A DNA stretch of 64,000 nt from NCBI RefSeq assembly GCF_018919385.1, contig NZ_JAHLMF010000007.1, positions 124,001-188,000 of the forward strand, written 5' to 3'. Position 1 is the stretch's first letter. The number at the start of each line of letters is the position of its first letter. The DNA is from Geomonas diazotrophica (GTDB lineage Bacteria > Desulfobacterota > Desulfuromonadia > Geobacterales > Geobacteraceae). Below, piece after piece: positions 40,114 to 48,662 of this stretch. The notes beneath the pieces were generated by a model, which had not been told where the DNA came from, ran no database searches, and was given only the letters and a program-made list of their open reading frames with translations. Made by a program: the position numbers and the translations under genes.

Positions 40114-41649
40114 ATGACTCGTTCTACCCTGTCCATAGCTGCACTTTCGGCTCTGCTGTTCCTGTCACCCGCGGCCCACGCCGAGCCTCAGCCTCAGCCT
40201 GAGCCTCAACCCGTGCAGAAGCCGGAGCAGAAGCCGGAGCAGAAGCCGGAGCAGAAGCCGGAGGCCGATGAGAAAGGGACCATCTTCACCCTGTGGCCCC
40301 TGATCGACTACCGCGAGAGCCCGAAGGAGCGCTTCAGCAACCTCGCCATCCTCGGTCCGCTGTTCAAGTACCAGAAAAACGGGGAGGACAGGGACATCGC
40401 CCTGCGTCCGCTGTTCTACAGGACCAACCACGCCAAGGAGCAGGCCTCCTCGTCCTATTACCTCTATCCGGTCGCCACGCAGGAGAAGACCCCCGAGGCT
40501 GACAACTTCGAGGTGCTGCAGCTCTTCAGGACCTCGAGCTACCCGAAACAGGAACCGGACGCGGAACGGGAACGCTCGACCATGCTCTTTCCGTTCTACA
40601 TCTCGGGCGACTCGGAGCGGCATGGGCGCTACCGTGCCTTCTTCCCGATCTACGGGGATATCTACGACCGGTTCTGGCGCGACGAGTACCACTTCGTGCT
40701 GTTCCCGCTTTACGGAAGCACCGTGAAGAGGGGTACCACGACCAGGCATTACCTCTGGCCTTTCTTCGCTACCACCTCGGGGGAGAACGAGTCCGGGTTC
40801 GATGTGTTCCCGCTGTACGGTCAGTCGCACAAGACCGGGGTGTACGAGAAGCGCTTCGTGCTCTGGCCCTTCTACACTTCGGAGAGCACCGGGCTTAACA
40901 CGGACAACCCTACGCACAGGAAATTCATCTTCCCGCTTTACGCCTCCACGGACTCGCCCAAGAAGACCTCGCGCAGCTACCTGTGGCCTTTCTTCGGCTA
41001 CACCGAGGATCGCGGCAAGAAGCAGGAGGAGACCGACTACTTCTGGCCCTTCGTCACCAAGATACGCGGCGAGAAGAAGAACAGCGACAGCTTCCTCCCG
41101 TTCTACTCGCACGAGACCTTTACCGGCGGCGAGAAGAGCTGGTATCTGTGGCCGTTGTACAGGCACGAGGAGCTGAAATCGGAGAGCTTCGGCCAGGACC
41201 AGGACCGGGTGCTCTTCTTCCTGTACCGCGATAACCGTGAGTACTGGCCCAAAGACGGCAACCAACGGCGCCGCACCACCATGTGGCCGCTGTTCTTGTA
41301 TCGTAAGAACAGCGACGGAGTTTCCTCCTTCTCGTTCCCCGCGCCCGTCGAGTCGATCCTTGACAAGGAAGGGATCGAGAAGGATTGGGCGCCCTTGTGG
41401 CGCATGTACCAAAGGCGCTGGGACGAGGCCGGCAACTCCACCTCCAGTCTGTTCTGGAACCTGTTTTGGCACGAGAGGCGCGGCGACGACCTCGCCTACG
41501 AGCTCTTCCCGTTCATCTCCTACAAAAACACGGACAAGGAGAGGGAGCTGAAATTTCTGAAGGGGCTGGTCAGCCTGAAGCGCGACGGCGGACAGGAGGA
41601 GCTGAGCCTCTTCTGGCTCCCCTTCGGAGTGAAATGGGGGGATAAGTGA
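40114..41649 (+). CDS. Exported aromatic 'WPF/FPLY' repeat protein, MCE operon
   Basis: The 511-residue protein has a signal peptide (about 1-23, AHA-EPQ), then a Pro/Gln/Glu/Lys stretch (PEQK repeated), then about 20 copies of a 20-25-residue unit centred on L(W/F)P(L/F)(Y/F), for example LWPLID, LFPFYIS, LFPLYGS, LWPFFAT, VFPLYGQ, LWPFYTS, IFPLYAS, LWPFFGY, LWPLYRH and MWPLFLY. Alternating aromatic and charged residues suggest beta strands, so a beta-barrel or beta-solenoid in the outer membrane is possible. I do not recognise a named family. Its stop overlaps the GTG of mlaE by four bases, so it is translationally coupled and likely works with the lipid transporter. Confidence 0.75.
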   Translation: MTRSTLSIAALSALLFLSPAAHAEPQPQPEPQPVQKPEQKPEQKPEQKPEADEKGTIFTLWPLIDYRESPKERFSNLAILGPLFKYQKNGEDRDIALRPLFYRTNHAKEQASSSYYLYPVATQEKTPEADNFEVLQLFRTSSYPKQEPDAERERSTMLFPFYISGDSERHGRYRAFFPIYGDIYDRFWRDEYHFVLFPLYGSTVKRGTTTRHYLWPFFATTSGENESGFDVFPLYGQSHKTGVYEKRFVLWPFYTSESTGLNTDNPTHRKFIFPLYASTDSPKKTSRSYLWPFFGYTEDRGKKQEETDYFWPFVTKIRGEKKNSDSFLPFYSHETFTGGEKSWYLWPLYRHEELKSESFGQDQDRVLFFLYRDNREYWPKDGNQRRRTTMWPLFLYRKNSDGVSSFSFPAPVESILDKEGIEKDWAPLWRMYQRRWDEAGNSTSSLFWNLFWHERRGDDLAYELFPFISYKNTDKERELKFLKGLVSLKRDGGQEELSLFWLPFGVKWGDK

Positions 41650-42422
41650 CCCAAGTTTTCGAACCGCTAGGCAAGAGGGTGCTCTACTTCTACCAGGTGC
41701 TGGGGGAGATGACCATCCTCATGGGGAAGATCGTGTACTTCATACGCGAGGCGCCCCGCAACATCCCGAGCATCCTTACCCAGATGGCCATTATCGGTTG
41801 GGACACCCTTCCCGTCGCCTCGGTCATGGCCTTCTTCGTCGGGATGGTGCTCGCACTGCAGACCGGCGTCGAGCTGCAGAAGTACGGCGGCCAGAACATC
41901 ATCGGCGCCATCGTCGGGCATTCCATGGTGCGCGAACTGGGGCCGGTCATGACCAGTTTCCTGGTAGCCGGGCGCTGCGGTTCGGCCATGGCTGCCGAAC
42001 TGGGTGTCATGACCGTGTACGAGGAGATCGACGCCCTCAAGACGCTCGACATCGACCCGGTCCGCTATCTCGCCATGCCGCGCTTCATCGCCTGCATCAT
42101 CTGCGTGCCGGCCCTGGTCCTTTACTCGGACCTGATCGGCATCATCGGCGGCGCGTTGATCAGCAACCTGCACCCGCAGATCTTCGTCTCCTACGCGACC
42201 TACTACGACAGCCTCACCGCCGCGCTCAAGATGAAGGAGATCGGCATCGGCCTCACCAAGTCCATGGCGTTCGGCGGCATCATCGCGCTGGTCTGCTGCT
42301 ACGTCGGTTTCGCCACCTCGGGGGGCGCCAGGGGGATCGGGCAGTCCACCACCAGGTCGGTCGTTCTCTCGTTCATGCTGATCCTGGTCGCGGATTACGT
42401 CCTGACCAGGCTTCTTATGTAG
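41646..42422 (+). CDS. mlaE: MlaE-family ABC permease (lipid transport)
   Basis: The 258-residue integral membrane protein has about five or six hydrophobic segments and the MlaE hallmarks MRELGPVMTSFLVAGRCGSAMAAELG (residues 96-121) and FGGIIALVCCYVGFATSGGARGIG. Such permeases move phospholipid between membranes with an MCE protein and an ATPase (MlaF). The GTG start overlaps the upstream stop. No mlaF-like ATPase is found next to it or elsewhere in the window. Confidence 0.92.
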   Translation: MTQVFEPLGKRVLYFYQVLGEMTILMGKIVYFIREAPRNIPSILTQMAIIGWDTLPVASVMAFFVGMVLALQTGVELQKYGGQNIIGAIVGHSMVRELGPVMTSFLVAGRCGSAMAAELGVMTVYEEIDALKTLDIDPVRYLAMPRFIACIICVPALVLYSDLIGIIGGALISNLHPQIFVSYATYYDSLTAALKMKEIGIGLTKSMAFGGIIALVCCYVGFATSGGARGIGQSTTRSVVLSFMLILVADYVLTRLLM

Positions 42423-42456
42423 CACTTTTTTGCTTTTGTTCCGGAGGTAGATATAT

Positions 42457-43527
42457 ATGGCTCTGTCAGTCGAGAAAAAGGTCGGCATGTTCTTCGTGTT
42501 CGGTCTCATCATCCTGGGCGTGCTGCTCGAGGTGGGCGAGAAATGGAACCCCTTCGAGAAGAAGATCATGTACCGGACCTACCTCACCAGCATCACCGGT
42601 CTCAAGGTGGGCGACCCGGTCCGCCTGGCGGGGGTCGACGTCGGGCGGATCACCAAGATCATCGTACTCAACGACAAGATCGAGATCGACTTCGAGGTGA
42701 AACCGGAAACCCGCATCAAGGTGGACACCGTTGCCGGCTTGAGGCTCACCAACCTCCTCGGGGGGCAGTTCCTGGGGCTTTCTTTCGGGTCGCCGAACGC
42801 CGCGCTCCTGCCGGAAGGGGGGACGGTGCGCGGCAAGGATGTCGCCAACATCGACATCATCGTGGACAACCTCTCGGACGTGGTGAAGGACACCAAAGTC
42901 CTCATCAACAACCTGAACAAGAACCAGGAGGATGTGCTGAAGAAGGTGTCGGGCATGCTGGACGAGAACCGCGGCAACCTGAGGGACTCGATCGCCAACA
43001 TCAGCAGCATCACCGGCAAGATGGACCGCGGCGAAGGATCGCTGGCCATGCTCCTGAACGACAGGAAGCTTTTCGACGACGCCTCCAGCGCGGTCAGCAG
43101 CCTCAAGGTGGTCTCCAACAAGATCGAGAAGGGGGAGGGGACCCTGGGCAAGCTGGTGAACGACGAGACCGTGTACAACGATACCTCCGCCCTGATCAAG
43201 GATCTCAGGTCGGGGGTCAAGGATCTCAACGCCGGCATGAAGGACGTGAAGGAAATCACCGCCAAGATCAACCGCGGCGAAGGGACGCTGGGCAAGCTGG
43301 TGCAGGACGACTCCCTCTACACCGAACTGCGCGACGCCTCGAAGAACGTGAAGGAGATCACCCAGAAGATCAACTCCGGCCAGGGAACCATCGGGAAACT
43401 GGTGAACGAGGACCAGCTCTACCGCGACACCACCGCCACGCTGAAGAAGGCCGAGCGCGCCATGGAGGGGTTGGGCGACACCGGTCCCATCTCCGTCCTT
43501 GGGAGCATCGTGGGGACCCTGTTTTAA
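42457..43527 (+). CDS. mlaD: MCE-domain protein (MlaD-like) with C-terminal repeats
   Basis: The 356-residue protein has one N-terminal membrane anchor (VGMFFVFGLIILGVLLEVG) and one MCE domain (about 35-120: TGLKVGDPVRLAGVDVGRIT, GLRLTNLLGGQFLGLSFG). The rest is helical, with four units of about 55 residues holding GEGSLAMLLND, GEGTLGKLVND, GEGTLGKLVQD and GQGTIGKLVNE. Such tails form long helical tubes or needles across the periplasm. CGGAGG precedes the ATG, 34 bp after mlaE. Confidence 0.92.
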   Translation: MALSVEKKVGMFFVFGLIILGVLLEVGEKWNPFEKKIMYRTYLTSITGLKVGDPVRLAGVDVGRITKIIVLNDKIEIDFEVKPETRIKVDTVAGLRLTNLLGGQFLGLSFGSPNAALLPEGGTVRGKDVANIDIIVDNLSDVVKDTKVLINNLNKNQEDVLKKVSGMLDENRGNLRDSIANISSITGKMDRGEGSLAMLLNDRKLFDDASSAVSSLKVVSNKIEKGEGTLGKLVNDETVYNDTSALIKDLRSGVKDLNAGMKDVKEITAKINRGEGTLGKLVQDDSLYTELRDASKNVKEITQKINSGQGTIGKLVNEDQLYRDTTATLKKAERAMEGLGDTGPISVLGSIVGTLF

Positions 43528-43574
43528 TGGATAGCTGACCCCCTCCGGCTGGAGGGGGGATCGTGAGGTGCGGT

Positions 43575-43596
43575 AGGGGCGGACCATGTTCGCCCC
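43575..43596. repeat. GGGGCG palindrome, copy 2
   Basis: GGGGCG (43575-43580) and CGCCCC (43591-43596) flank GACCATGTT, in the pattern of the element at 36138. Confidence 0.65.
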
Positions 43597-43637
43597 TGCT
43601 TTGCGTATGCACCCGTTTAACTGGAGGCCTGCCCGGC

Positions 43638-44519
43638 ATGACCCACATCCTCGATATAGCCGTGGGGACCGTCATCATGCGTCCCTACGTCTTCGCCTTT
43701 TTCGCGGTCTACCTGGTTGCGGCGGTTCTGCACCTGGGGTGGAAGAAGACCATCCTGTTCACCGTGTGCGGCTACCTGGTCGCCTTCGCCTCGGAGTTCT
43801 CCTCCATCAACAACGGCTTCCCCTACGGCTGGTACTACTACGTCGACGTGACCCGGGACCGTGAGCTCTGGATCGCCGGCGTTCCCTTCTTCGACTCCCT
43901 TTCCTACGTCTTTCTGACCTATTGCAGCTACGCCACCGCCCTTTTCGTGCTGGCGCCGGTCAAGCGGATCAAGGGGGACCTGGTCCTTCTCGAGACCGGC
44001 CGGCTCAGGCGTTCCTTCGCGGTGCTGCTGCTCGGCTCGCTGTTTCAGGTGTTCCTCGATATCGTGACCGACCCCGTGGCGCTGCAGGGAAGCCGGTGGT
44101 TCCTCGGGAGGATCTACGGCTACCGCGAGGTGGGCACCCACTTCGGCATTCCTATGTCCAACTACCTCGGTTGGTGGCTGGTGAGCGCCCTGCTGGTCCT
44201 GGTCCTGCAGTCGATCGACCGGATCGGCTCAGGCAAGGGGCGTCCCGCCGGGGTAGGTGCCGCACCGTACCGCGCGCTGTACGGACCCTTCCTCTACCTC
44301 TGCGTGATCGCCTTCAACCTGGGGGTCACCTTCTACATCGGGGAGAACCTGATGGGGCTCACCGGGGTTTTCATCTTCACGCTGCCGGTGGTGATGACCC
44401 TGGTGCTTTTCCGGCAGAGGCTGGACCGCTACCACAAGGACGAGCTTGCCGACCATCTTGCCGATTACCCCTGGTCCCCGGCCGGTTCTGGCGCCGCCGG
44501 ACGCGTCACTGACAAATAA
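43638..44519 (+). CDS. CruF/DUF422-type carotenoid biosynthesis membrane protein
   Basis: The 293-residue protein has about eight membrane segments and the DUF422 features: SEFSSINNGFPYGWYYYVD, GVPFFDSLSYVFLTYCSYA, LFQVFLDIVTDPVALQG and GIPMSNYLGWWLVS. The family includes bisanhydrobacterioruberin hydratase and CruF (carotenoid 1',2'-hydratase). No other carotenoid gene is nearby, so the substrate is open. GGAGG lies 10 nt before the ATG at 43638. Confidence 0.8.
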   Translation: MTHILDIAVGTVIMRPYVFAFFAVYLVAAVLHLGWKKTILFTVCGYLVAFASEFSSINNGFPYGWYYYVDVTRDRELWIAGVPFFDSLSYVFLTYCSYATALFVLAPVKRIKGDLVLLETGRLRRSFAVLLLGSLFQVFLDIVTDPVALQGSRWFLGRIYGYREVGTHFGIPMSNYLGWWLVSALLVLVLQSIDRIGSGKGRPAGVGAAPYRALYGPFLYLCVIAFNLGVTFYIGENLMGLTGVFIFTLPVVMTLVLFRQRLDRYHKDELADHLADYPWSPAGSGAAGRVTDK

Positions 44520-44567
44520 AAACAAACCCGGACTTTGAACGCGCCAACGCGCTGTGGTATCCCAGTA

Positions 44568-44586
44568 GGGCGATGATCATTCGCCC
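44568..44586. repeat. GGGCGA palindrome, copy 3
   Basis: GGGCGA, TGATCAT, TCGCCC in the gap after the DUF422 gene, same family as 36138 and 43575. Confidence 0.7.
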
Positions 44587-44633
44587 GTCCCGTCCCACGC
44601 AAGGACCAACTATTCAGTCTTCGGAGGCCTGAC

Positions 44634-45110
44634 ATGAAAAAAACGTTATCCATCCTTACCCTCGCGGCTTTGCTGAGTGCCGTCGGCGCGGCCTGCGCCG
44701 CCGATCAGGGCTCGCTTCCCAGGAACTACGAGAGCTGGGAAAAGAGCAAGGCCAGGGTAATCACCGACAAGAAATCGATGTTTTACGGGATCCACTACAT
44801 CTACGTGAACAAGAAGGCGATGCCGACCTACAAGACCGGCGGCGCCAACTACCCGGACGGCAGCCGCTTCGTCGCGGTCAACTACTCCATCAAGGAAGAG
44901 GGGGGCAAGCAGGTGCCGGGGAAGAAAACCATGATCGTGATGATGCAGCGGGACAAGAAGCAGCAGGAGACCGGCGGCTGGCGTTTCGTCGGCTTCACCC
45001 CCGACGGCAAGCCCTCCGGCCTCGACGGCAAGCGGGACTGCTTCGGCTGCCACGAGAAGGACGCCAAGGATAGAGGCTTCGTCCTCTCCCGTTACCCCGA
45101 CTTCAAGTAG
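44634..45110 (+). CDS. Cytochrome P460-family c-heme protein
   Basis: The 158-residue protein has a signal peptide (about 1-22), a P460-type beta domain (YESWEKSKARVITDKKS, YGIHYIYVNKKA, MIVMMQRDKKQQETGGW) and a C-terminal heme c site CFGCH (about residue 137). P460 proteins include hydroxylamine oxidising enzymes, but most in anaerobes are uncharacterised; here it is periplasmic. GGAGG precedes the ATG. A terminator follows. Confidence 0.88.
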   Translation: MKKTLSILTLAALLSAVGAACAADQGSLPRNYESWEKSKARVITDKKSMFYGIHYIYVNKKAMPTYKTGGANYPDGSRFVAVNYSIKEEGGKQVPGKKTMIVMMQRDKKQQETGGWRFVGFTPDGKPSGLDGKRDCFGCHEKDAKDRGFVLSRYPDFK

Positions 45111-45141
45111 CCTTCGCTTTAGCAGCGAAAGAGGGGAGAGC

Positions 45142-45172
45142 GCCTGCCGGAAAACCGGCGGGCCTCTTTTTT
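45142..45172 (+). terminator. Terminator of the P460 gene
   Basis: GCCTGCCGG (45142-45150) pairs with CCGGCGGGC (45155-45163), loop AAAA, followed by CTC and seven T. Confidence 0.88.
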
Positions 45173-45201
45173 TCCCGGACTGTTTTTCCTTAAAGCGCAC
45201 G

Positions 45202-45210
45202 TGTTATAAT
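45202..45210 (+). promoter_or_regulatory. Extended -10 promoter of the M16 peptidase gene
   Basis: TGTTATAAT (TGn plus the consensus TATAAT), about 47 nt before the ATG at 45257; no good -35. Confidence 0.6.
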
Positions 45211-45256
45211 TGCTGACATCGAAACTAAAACGATTCCGTAGCTTTAAGGAGCCTTT

Positions 45257-46531
45257 ATGTCTACTTCGTCGACTTACCCCAAGCTTCGCCTCAGCACGCT
45301 CCCCAACGGGGTGAGGGTGGTCAGTCAGCAGATCCAGGGAATGCAGAGTGCAGCGATCGGTATCCGCATCGACAGCAGCACCCGCAACGAGGAACCCGAG
45401 ACCGGGGGCGCCTCGCACTTCATCGAACATCTCCTCTTCAAGGGAACCCCGAGCCGCAGCGCCGACCAGATCACCGATGAATTCAACAGCATCGGGGCAC
45501 GGGCCAACGCCTACACCAGCCAGGAGGAGGTCTTCTACTACGCCACCTCGCTCGCTTCCATCATCCCGGCCACCTTCGAGATACTGGCCGACATGTTCGT
45601 CCACTCCTCACTTCCCGAAGAGGAGGTGGAGAAGGAACGCGGCGTGGTGCTGCAGGAGATCCTGATGAACCAGGACAACCCGAGCCGGTTCATCTACAAC
45701 CAGTTCCACCAGGGGTTCTGGCAGGGGCATCCGCTGGGGACGCCGATCCTTGGAACCGCAGAAACCATCGGTGCCATCTCGCGCCAGCGCCTGATGGAGT
45801 ACAAGTTCGCCAACTACCTGACCAACGCCACCATCGTCTCGGTGGCCGGCAACGTCGAGCACGACCTGGTCGTGGAACAGGCTGCGCGCCTTTTGGGCGA
45901 GCTCCCGACCGGCACGCCCCGCACCAAAAAAGCGGACCCGCAGCACCGGGTCGCCGTGGGGCAGAACGTACATTACCAGCGCTCCATGGAACAGACCCAC
46001 TTCTACATGGGGTATCCGCTCCCCCCCGCCGGCAACGAGCACCGGCACAAGCTGGCGGTCCTGAACCAGGTGCTGGGGAGCGGCATGAATTCCCGCCTTT
46101 TCCGCGAGGTGCGCGAGCGCAGGAGCCTCGCCTACACCGTCTACTCCATGATGTCCTCCTACACCGACTCCGCCGGCCTCATGATCTACGCCGGGACCGG
46201 CCCGGAACGGGCCCAGGAGGCGGTGGACGTCTGCCATTGCGAGGTGCTGAGGTTTTGCGACGAGTTGGTGACCGAGGAGGTCCTGGCGGCCGCCAAGGAG
46301 CAGATCCGTTGCGCGAGGCTCATGGCGCTGGACGACTGCGAGACCCAGGTGCGCAGGATTTCCAACACCACGTCCCTTCTGGGAGCGCCGGAACCGATCG
46401 AGCTGTCCCTGGAGGGTATCGCCGCCGTCAGCGCCGAAGAGGTGCGGGACGTGGCCCAGTTGCTCTTCAGGGGTGTGGTGCCGAGGGTTGAATCGGTGGG
46501 GCCGGGGGAAGGGCCGGGACTGCCACGCTAG
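45257..46531 (+). CDS. M16 family zinc peptidase (PqqL/MPP-like)
   Basis: The 424-residue protein has ASHFIEHLLFKG, the inverted zinc motif HxxEH (about residue 54), and the third ligand Glu in EEVEKERGVVLQEI. A second inactive M16 half follows (about 215-420; MEQTHFYMGYPLPPA, NSRLFREVRERRSLAYTVYS with R and Y). It is the small processing-peptidase-like form. AAGGAG precedes the ATG. Confidence 0.93.
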   Translation: MSTSSTYPKLRLSTLPNGVRVVSQQIQGMQSAAIGIRIDSSTRNEEPETGGASHFIEHLLFKGTPSRSADQITDEFNSIGARANAYTSQEEVFYYATSLASIIPATFEILADMFVHSSLPEEEVEKERGVVLQEILMNQDNPSRFIYNQFHQGFWQGHPLGTPILGTAETIGAISRQRLMEYKFANYLTNATIVSVAGNVEHDLVVEQAARLLGELPTGTPRTKKADPQHRVAVGQNVHYQRSMEQTHFYMGYPLPPAGNEHRHKLAVLNQVLGSGMNSRLFREVRERRSLAYTVYSMMSSYTDSAGLMIYAGTGPERAQEAVDVCHCEVLRFCDELVTEEVLAAAKEQIRCARLMALDDCETQVRRISNTTSLLGAPEPIELSLEGIAAVSAEEVRDVAQLLFRGVVPRVESVGPGEGPGLPR

Positions 46532-46580
46532 GAGGTGATTCCCGGCGCCTGACGAGAGGGCCTGCATTGCGGAAAATGAA

Positions 46581-46606
46581 AAGGGGTGGCTTTTATGCCG
46601 CCCCTT
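46581..46606. terminator. Terminator between M16 and the small Cys-rich gene
   Basis: AAGGGGTGGC (46581-46590) pairs with GCCGCCCCTT (46597-46606; one G-U), followed by TTTT and preceded by an A-rich stretch, so it may act for both convergent genes. Confidence 0.82.
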
Positions 46607-46633
46607 TTTTATGCGCCGCCTCTCAAAGAGACG

Positions 46634-46843
46634 CTAGCTCATCTGGTCGCTGTCGCCGCTTAGGTGAGGGAAGTGCTCGTGGTGCATTTCGTGGGTCAAC
46701 CCCTCTATCGTGCCGCAGGTGGCGCAGAGGTACTTGTCGCTTTCATTGATGTACACGTTGCGCTGACAGGACGGACTCCAGACCCTGACGCCGCACGCGT
46801 GATCGTCCATTTCCACTCCCGTCTCTCTTCTCTCGTCTGTCAT
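46634..46843 (-). CDS. Small Cys-rich protein, possible zinc binder (69 aa)
   Basis: Not recognised. It has four Cys, two as CATCG, and many His near the C-terminus (HEMHHEHFPH), fitting a small metal-binding protein; no signal peptide. GGAAAGGAGGAT precedes the ATG. It lies between convergent M16 and the EEP-PLD gene, 28 bp after the latter's stop. Confidence 0.65.
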   Translation of the reverse strand: MTDERRETGVEMDDHACGVRVWSPSCQRNVYINESDKYLCATCGTIEGLTHEMHHEHFPHLSGDSDQMS

Positions 46844-46871
46844 GGCCGCATCCTCCTTTCCCTGAGCATTT

Positions 46872-48326
46872 CTAAAGCCCGATGATCATCTGGCTTAATT
46901 TAAATATACCCCTTGCGAAGGAACCAAGCTCGGATTTTGTGAGGCTCTCGAAGATGAACTCGCTGCCGATCGGGTGCTCCGGGTCCACGACCCGCTGGAT
47001 CGGCTCCAGCACGTCGGGGAGGTCGCTGTTCTCGAAGGTGGTGTCCGGCTGGTAGCGGCAGAGACGGGCAGCGCGGTCGTCGGCCAGGCATTCGAGGTTT
47101 CGGCTCAGGTCCTCCACCTCCTCGAAGCGCCATTCCTCGCCCGAGCCCAAAAGTCCGGCGTGCTCGGCAAGGAGCGAGGCGCGCAGACAGCGCACGGCGG
47201 CCGTCATCTCCTCTTTCCGACCGCACAGGCCGGCCTCCCAGGCCACGTTGAGCTCGGTGTCCAGCCCCATGCTTCGGTTGGTGGCGTTAGCCGAGCCTAT
47301 AGTCACAAAGCGGTCGTCGACCAGGAGCAGCTTAGAATGGATGAACGTCATTTTCCTGGTGCCGTGGTCCATCTCGGCAGAGGAGTAGACGCTCAGGGTA
47401 TGTCCGGTCTTCTCCGCAACCCGCTGCAGGGAACGGATCATGCGCATCTGGGGGAGCCCCAGGAACAGCTCTTCGGTGAGCGGCAGCCGGTCCGGGAGCA
47501 GCATGATGATCTGGAGGGGAGGGCGGTCCGCCATGCTCATCCGTGCCACCAGCGACCAGAACACCACCTGGGAGCTGAAGTACTGGTTTTCCAGGTAGAT
47601 CAGCCTCTGCGCCGCCATGATGGCGTCCACGAAGAGGTGCCGGATCTCGTGGATCTCACGCTGGTCGGTGAGCGGGGTGCGCGCGACGGTGCGACAGACC
47701 GCCACCCTCGTCGCAGGGATGGGAAAGGCGCCGGGGGGAAGCGCTAGGCGCCCCTTGACGCCCCGCTGCACGTCGTGCAATTGCCGGGTAAGCAGCCGAT
47801 AGACGTAGGAACCTGCCATGGCGTTGAAGTCGCCGCACAGGACCACCGGGCGCACGCATTCGGGGTGTTCCAGCCACTCGTGACCGGTCATGGCCCGGGC
47901 CTGTTTCACCCGTTCACCCCGGTTCAGCCCGAAATGGGTGGCCAGCACCTGGATGGTGTGGCCGCGCAGGGTCACCTCGGCCCAGACCGCGCCACGGCGC
48001 TCGAAAGAGGGGTTTAGCGGATCGGTAGGAACCGCGCCCGCCTTGATCAACCGTACGTCGCCGCGGCTGAGGACGGCGTTGCCGTACCCCCCTTCCTTGA
48101 GGTGGATGGAGGAGTGGAAATGAAAGGACATCTCCAGGGTCATGGCGATGAGATGGGCCTGGTCTATCATCTGGGTGCGGGGCAGCCCCGCATCGAGTTC
48201 CTGCAGAGCGACGATGTCCGGGTTGCATCGGTCGATCACCTCCGCGATGCGCAGCGGGGATAGTTTTCGATCCGTTCCGATGCAACTGTGGACGTTGTAG
48301 GTCATCACGGAGAATGTTTTGGGCAT
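46872..48326 (-). CDS. EEP nuclease/phosphatase-PLD half-domain fusion
   Basis: The 484-residue protein starts with an endonuclease/exonuclease/phosphatase domain (about 1-205): MTYNVHSCIG, DIVALQELDAG, VLCGDFNAM. The rest (about 215-460) is phospholipase D-like: DAIMAAQRLIYLENQYFSSQ and one HKD motif HSKLLLVDDRFVTIGSAN. Normal PLD enzymes have two HKD motifs and EEP domains usually follow them; here the first PLD half is replaced by EEP. The protein may dimerise or act as a regulator. No signal peptide is seen. The minus-strand neighbours are pepA and the small Cys-rich gene. Confidence 0.85.
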   Translation of the reverse strand: MPKTFSVMTYNVHSCIGTDRKLSPLRIAEVIDRCNPDIVALQELDAGLPRTQMIDQAHLIAMTLEMSFHFHSSIHLKEGGYGNAVLSRGDVRLIKAGAVPTDPLNPSFERRGAVWAEVTLRGHTIQVLATHFGLNRGERVKQARAMTGHEWLEHPECVRPVVLCGDFNAMAGSYVYRLLTRQLHDVQRGVKGRLALPPGAFPIPATRVAVCRTVARTPLTDQREIHEIRHLFVDAIMAAQRLIYLENQYFSSQVVFWSLVARMSMADRPPLQIIMLLPDRLPLTEELFLGLPQMRMIRSLQRVAEKTGHTLSVYSSAEMDHGTRKMTFIHSKLLLVDDRFVTIGSANATNRSMGLDTELNVAWEAGLCGRKEEMTAAVRCLRASLLAEHAGLLGSGEEWRFEEVEDLSRNLECLADDRAARLCRYQPDTTFENSDLPDVLEPIQRVVDPEHPIGSEFIFESLTKSELGSFARGIFKLSQMIIGL

Positions 48327-48410
48327 GGGGGGCTCCCTGGCCCGGGCTTAATATTAAAAACTTTTATAGATTAGCGGGCGCGAGGGGGATGTCAATTGAA
48401 GGTGCCGGTC

Positions 48411-48499
48411 GAGGCACGGCTGGGGGAGGCAAGGCTGCGGGAGGCAAGGCTGCGGGAGGCAAGGCTGCGGGAGGCAAGGCTGCGGGAGGCAAGGCTGGG
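48411..48499. repeat. 15-nt tandem repeat (ggaggcaaggctgcg), about 6 copies
   Basis: Perfect tandem units of 15 nt, first and last degenerate, in the 336-bp gap between the EEP-PLD gene and pepA. Confidence 0.92.
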
Positions 48500-48513
48500 C
48501 TTGTGATCAGGGA

Positions 48514-48592
48514 CTAGGGATTAGGGACTGGGGACTGGGGACTGGGGACTGGGGACTGGGGACTGGGGACTGGGGACTGGGGACTGGGGGGC
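48514..48592. repeat. 8-nt tandem repeat (ggggactg), about 9 copies
   Basis: Follows the 15-nt repeat; the units are perfect. The rest of 48327-48662 has a GC-rich inverted repeat of the type seen in other gaps. Confidence 0.92.
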
Positions 48593-48662
48593 GTGCCCCC
48601 CTCCCGTCGTGGGAGGGGGAGGGACAAAGGACGATGCTTTCCGGAGAAACCGGAACCTGACT

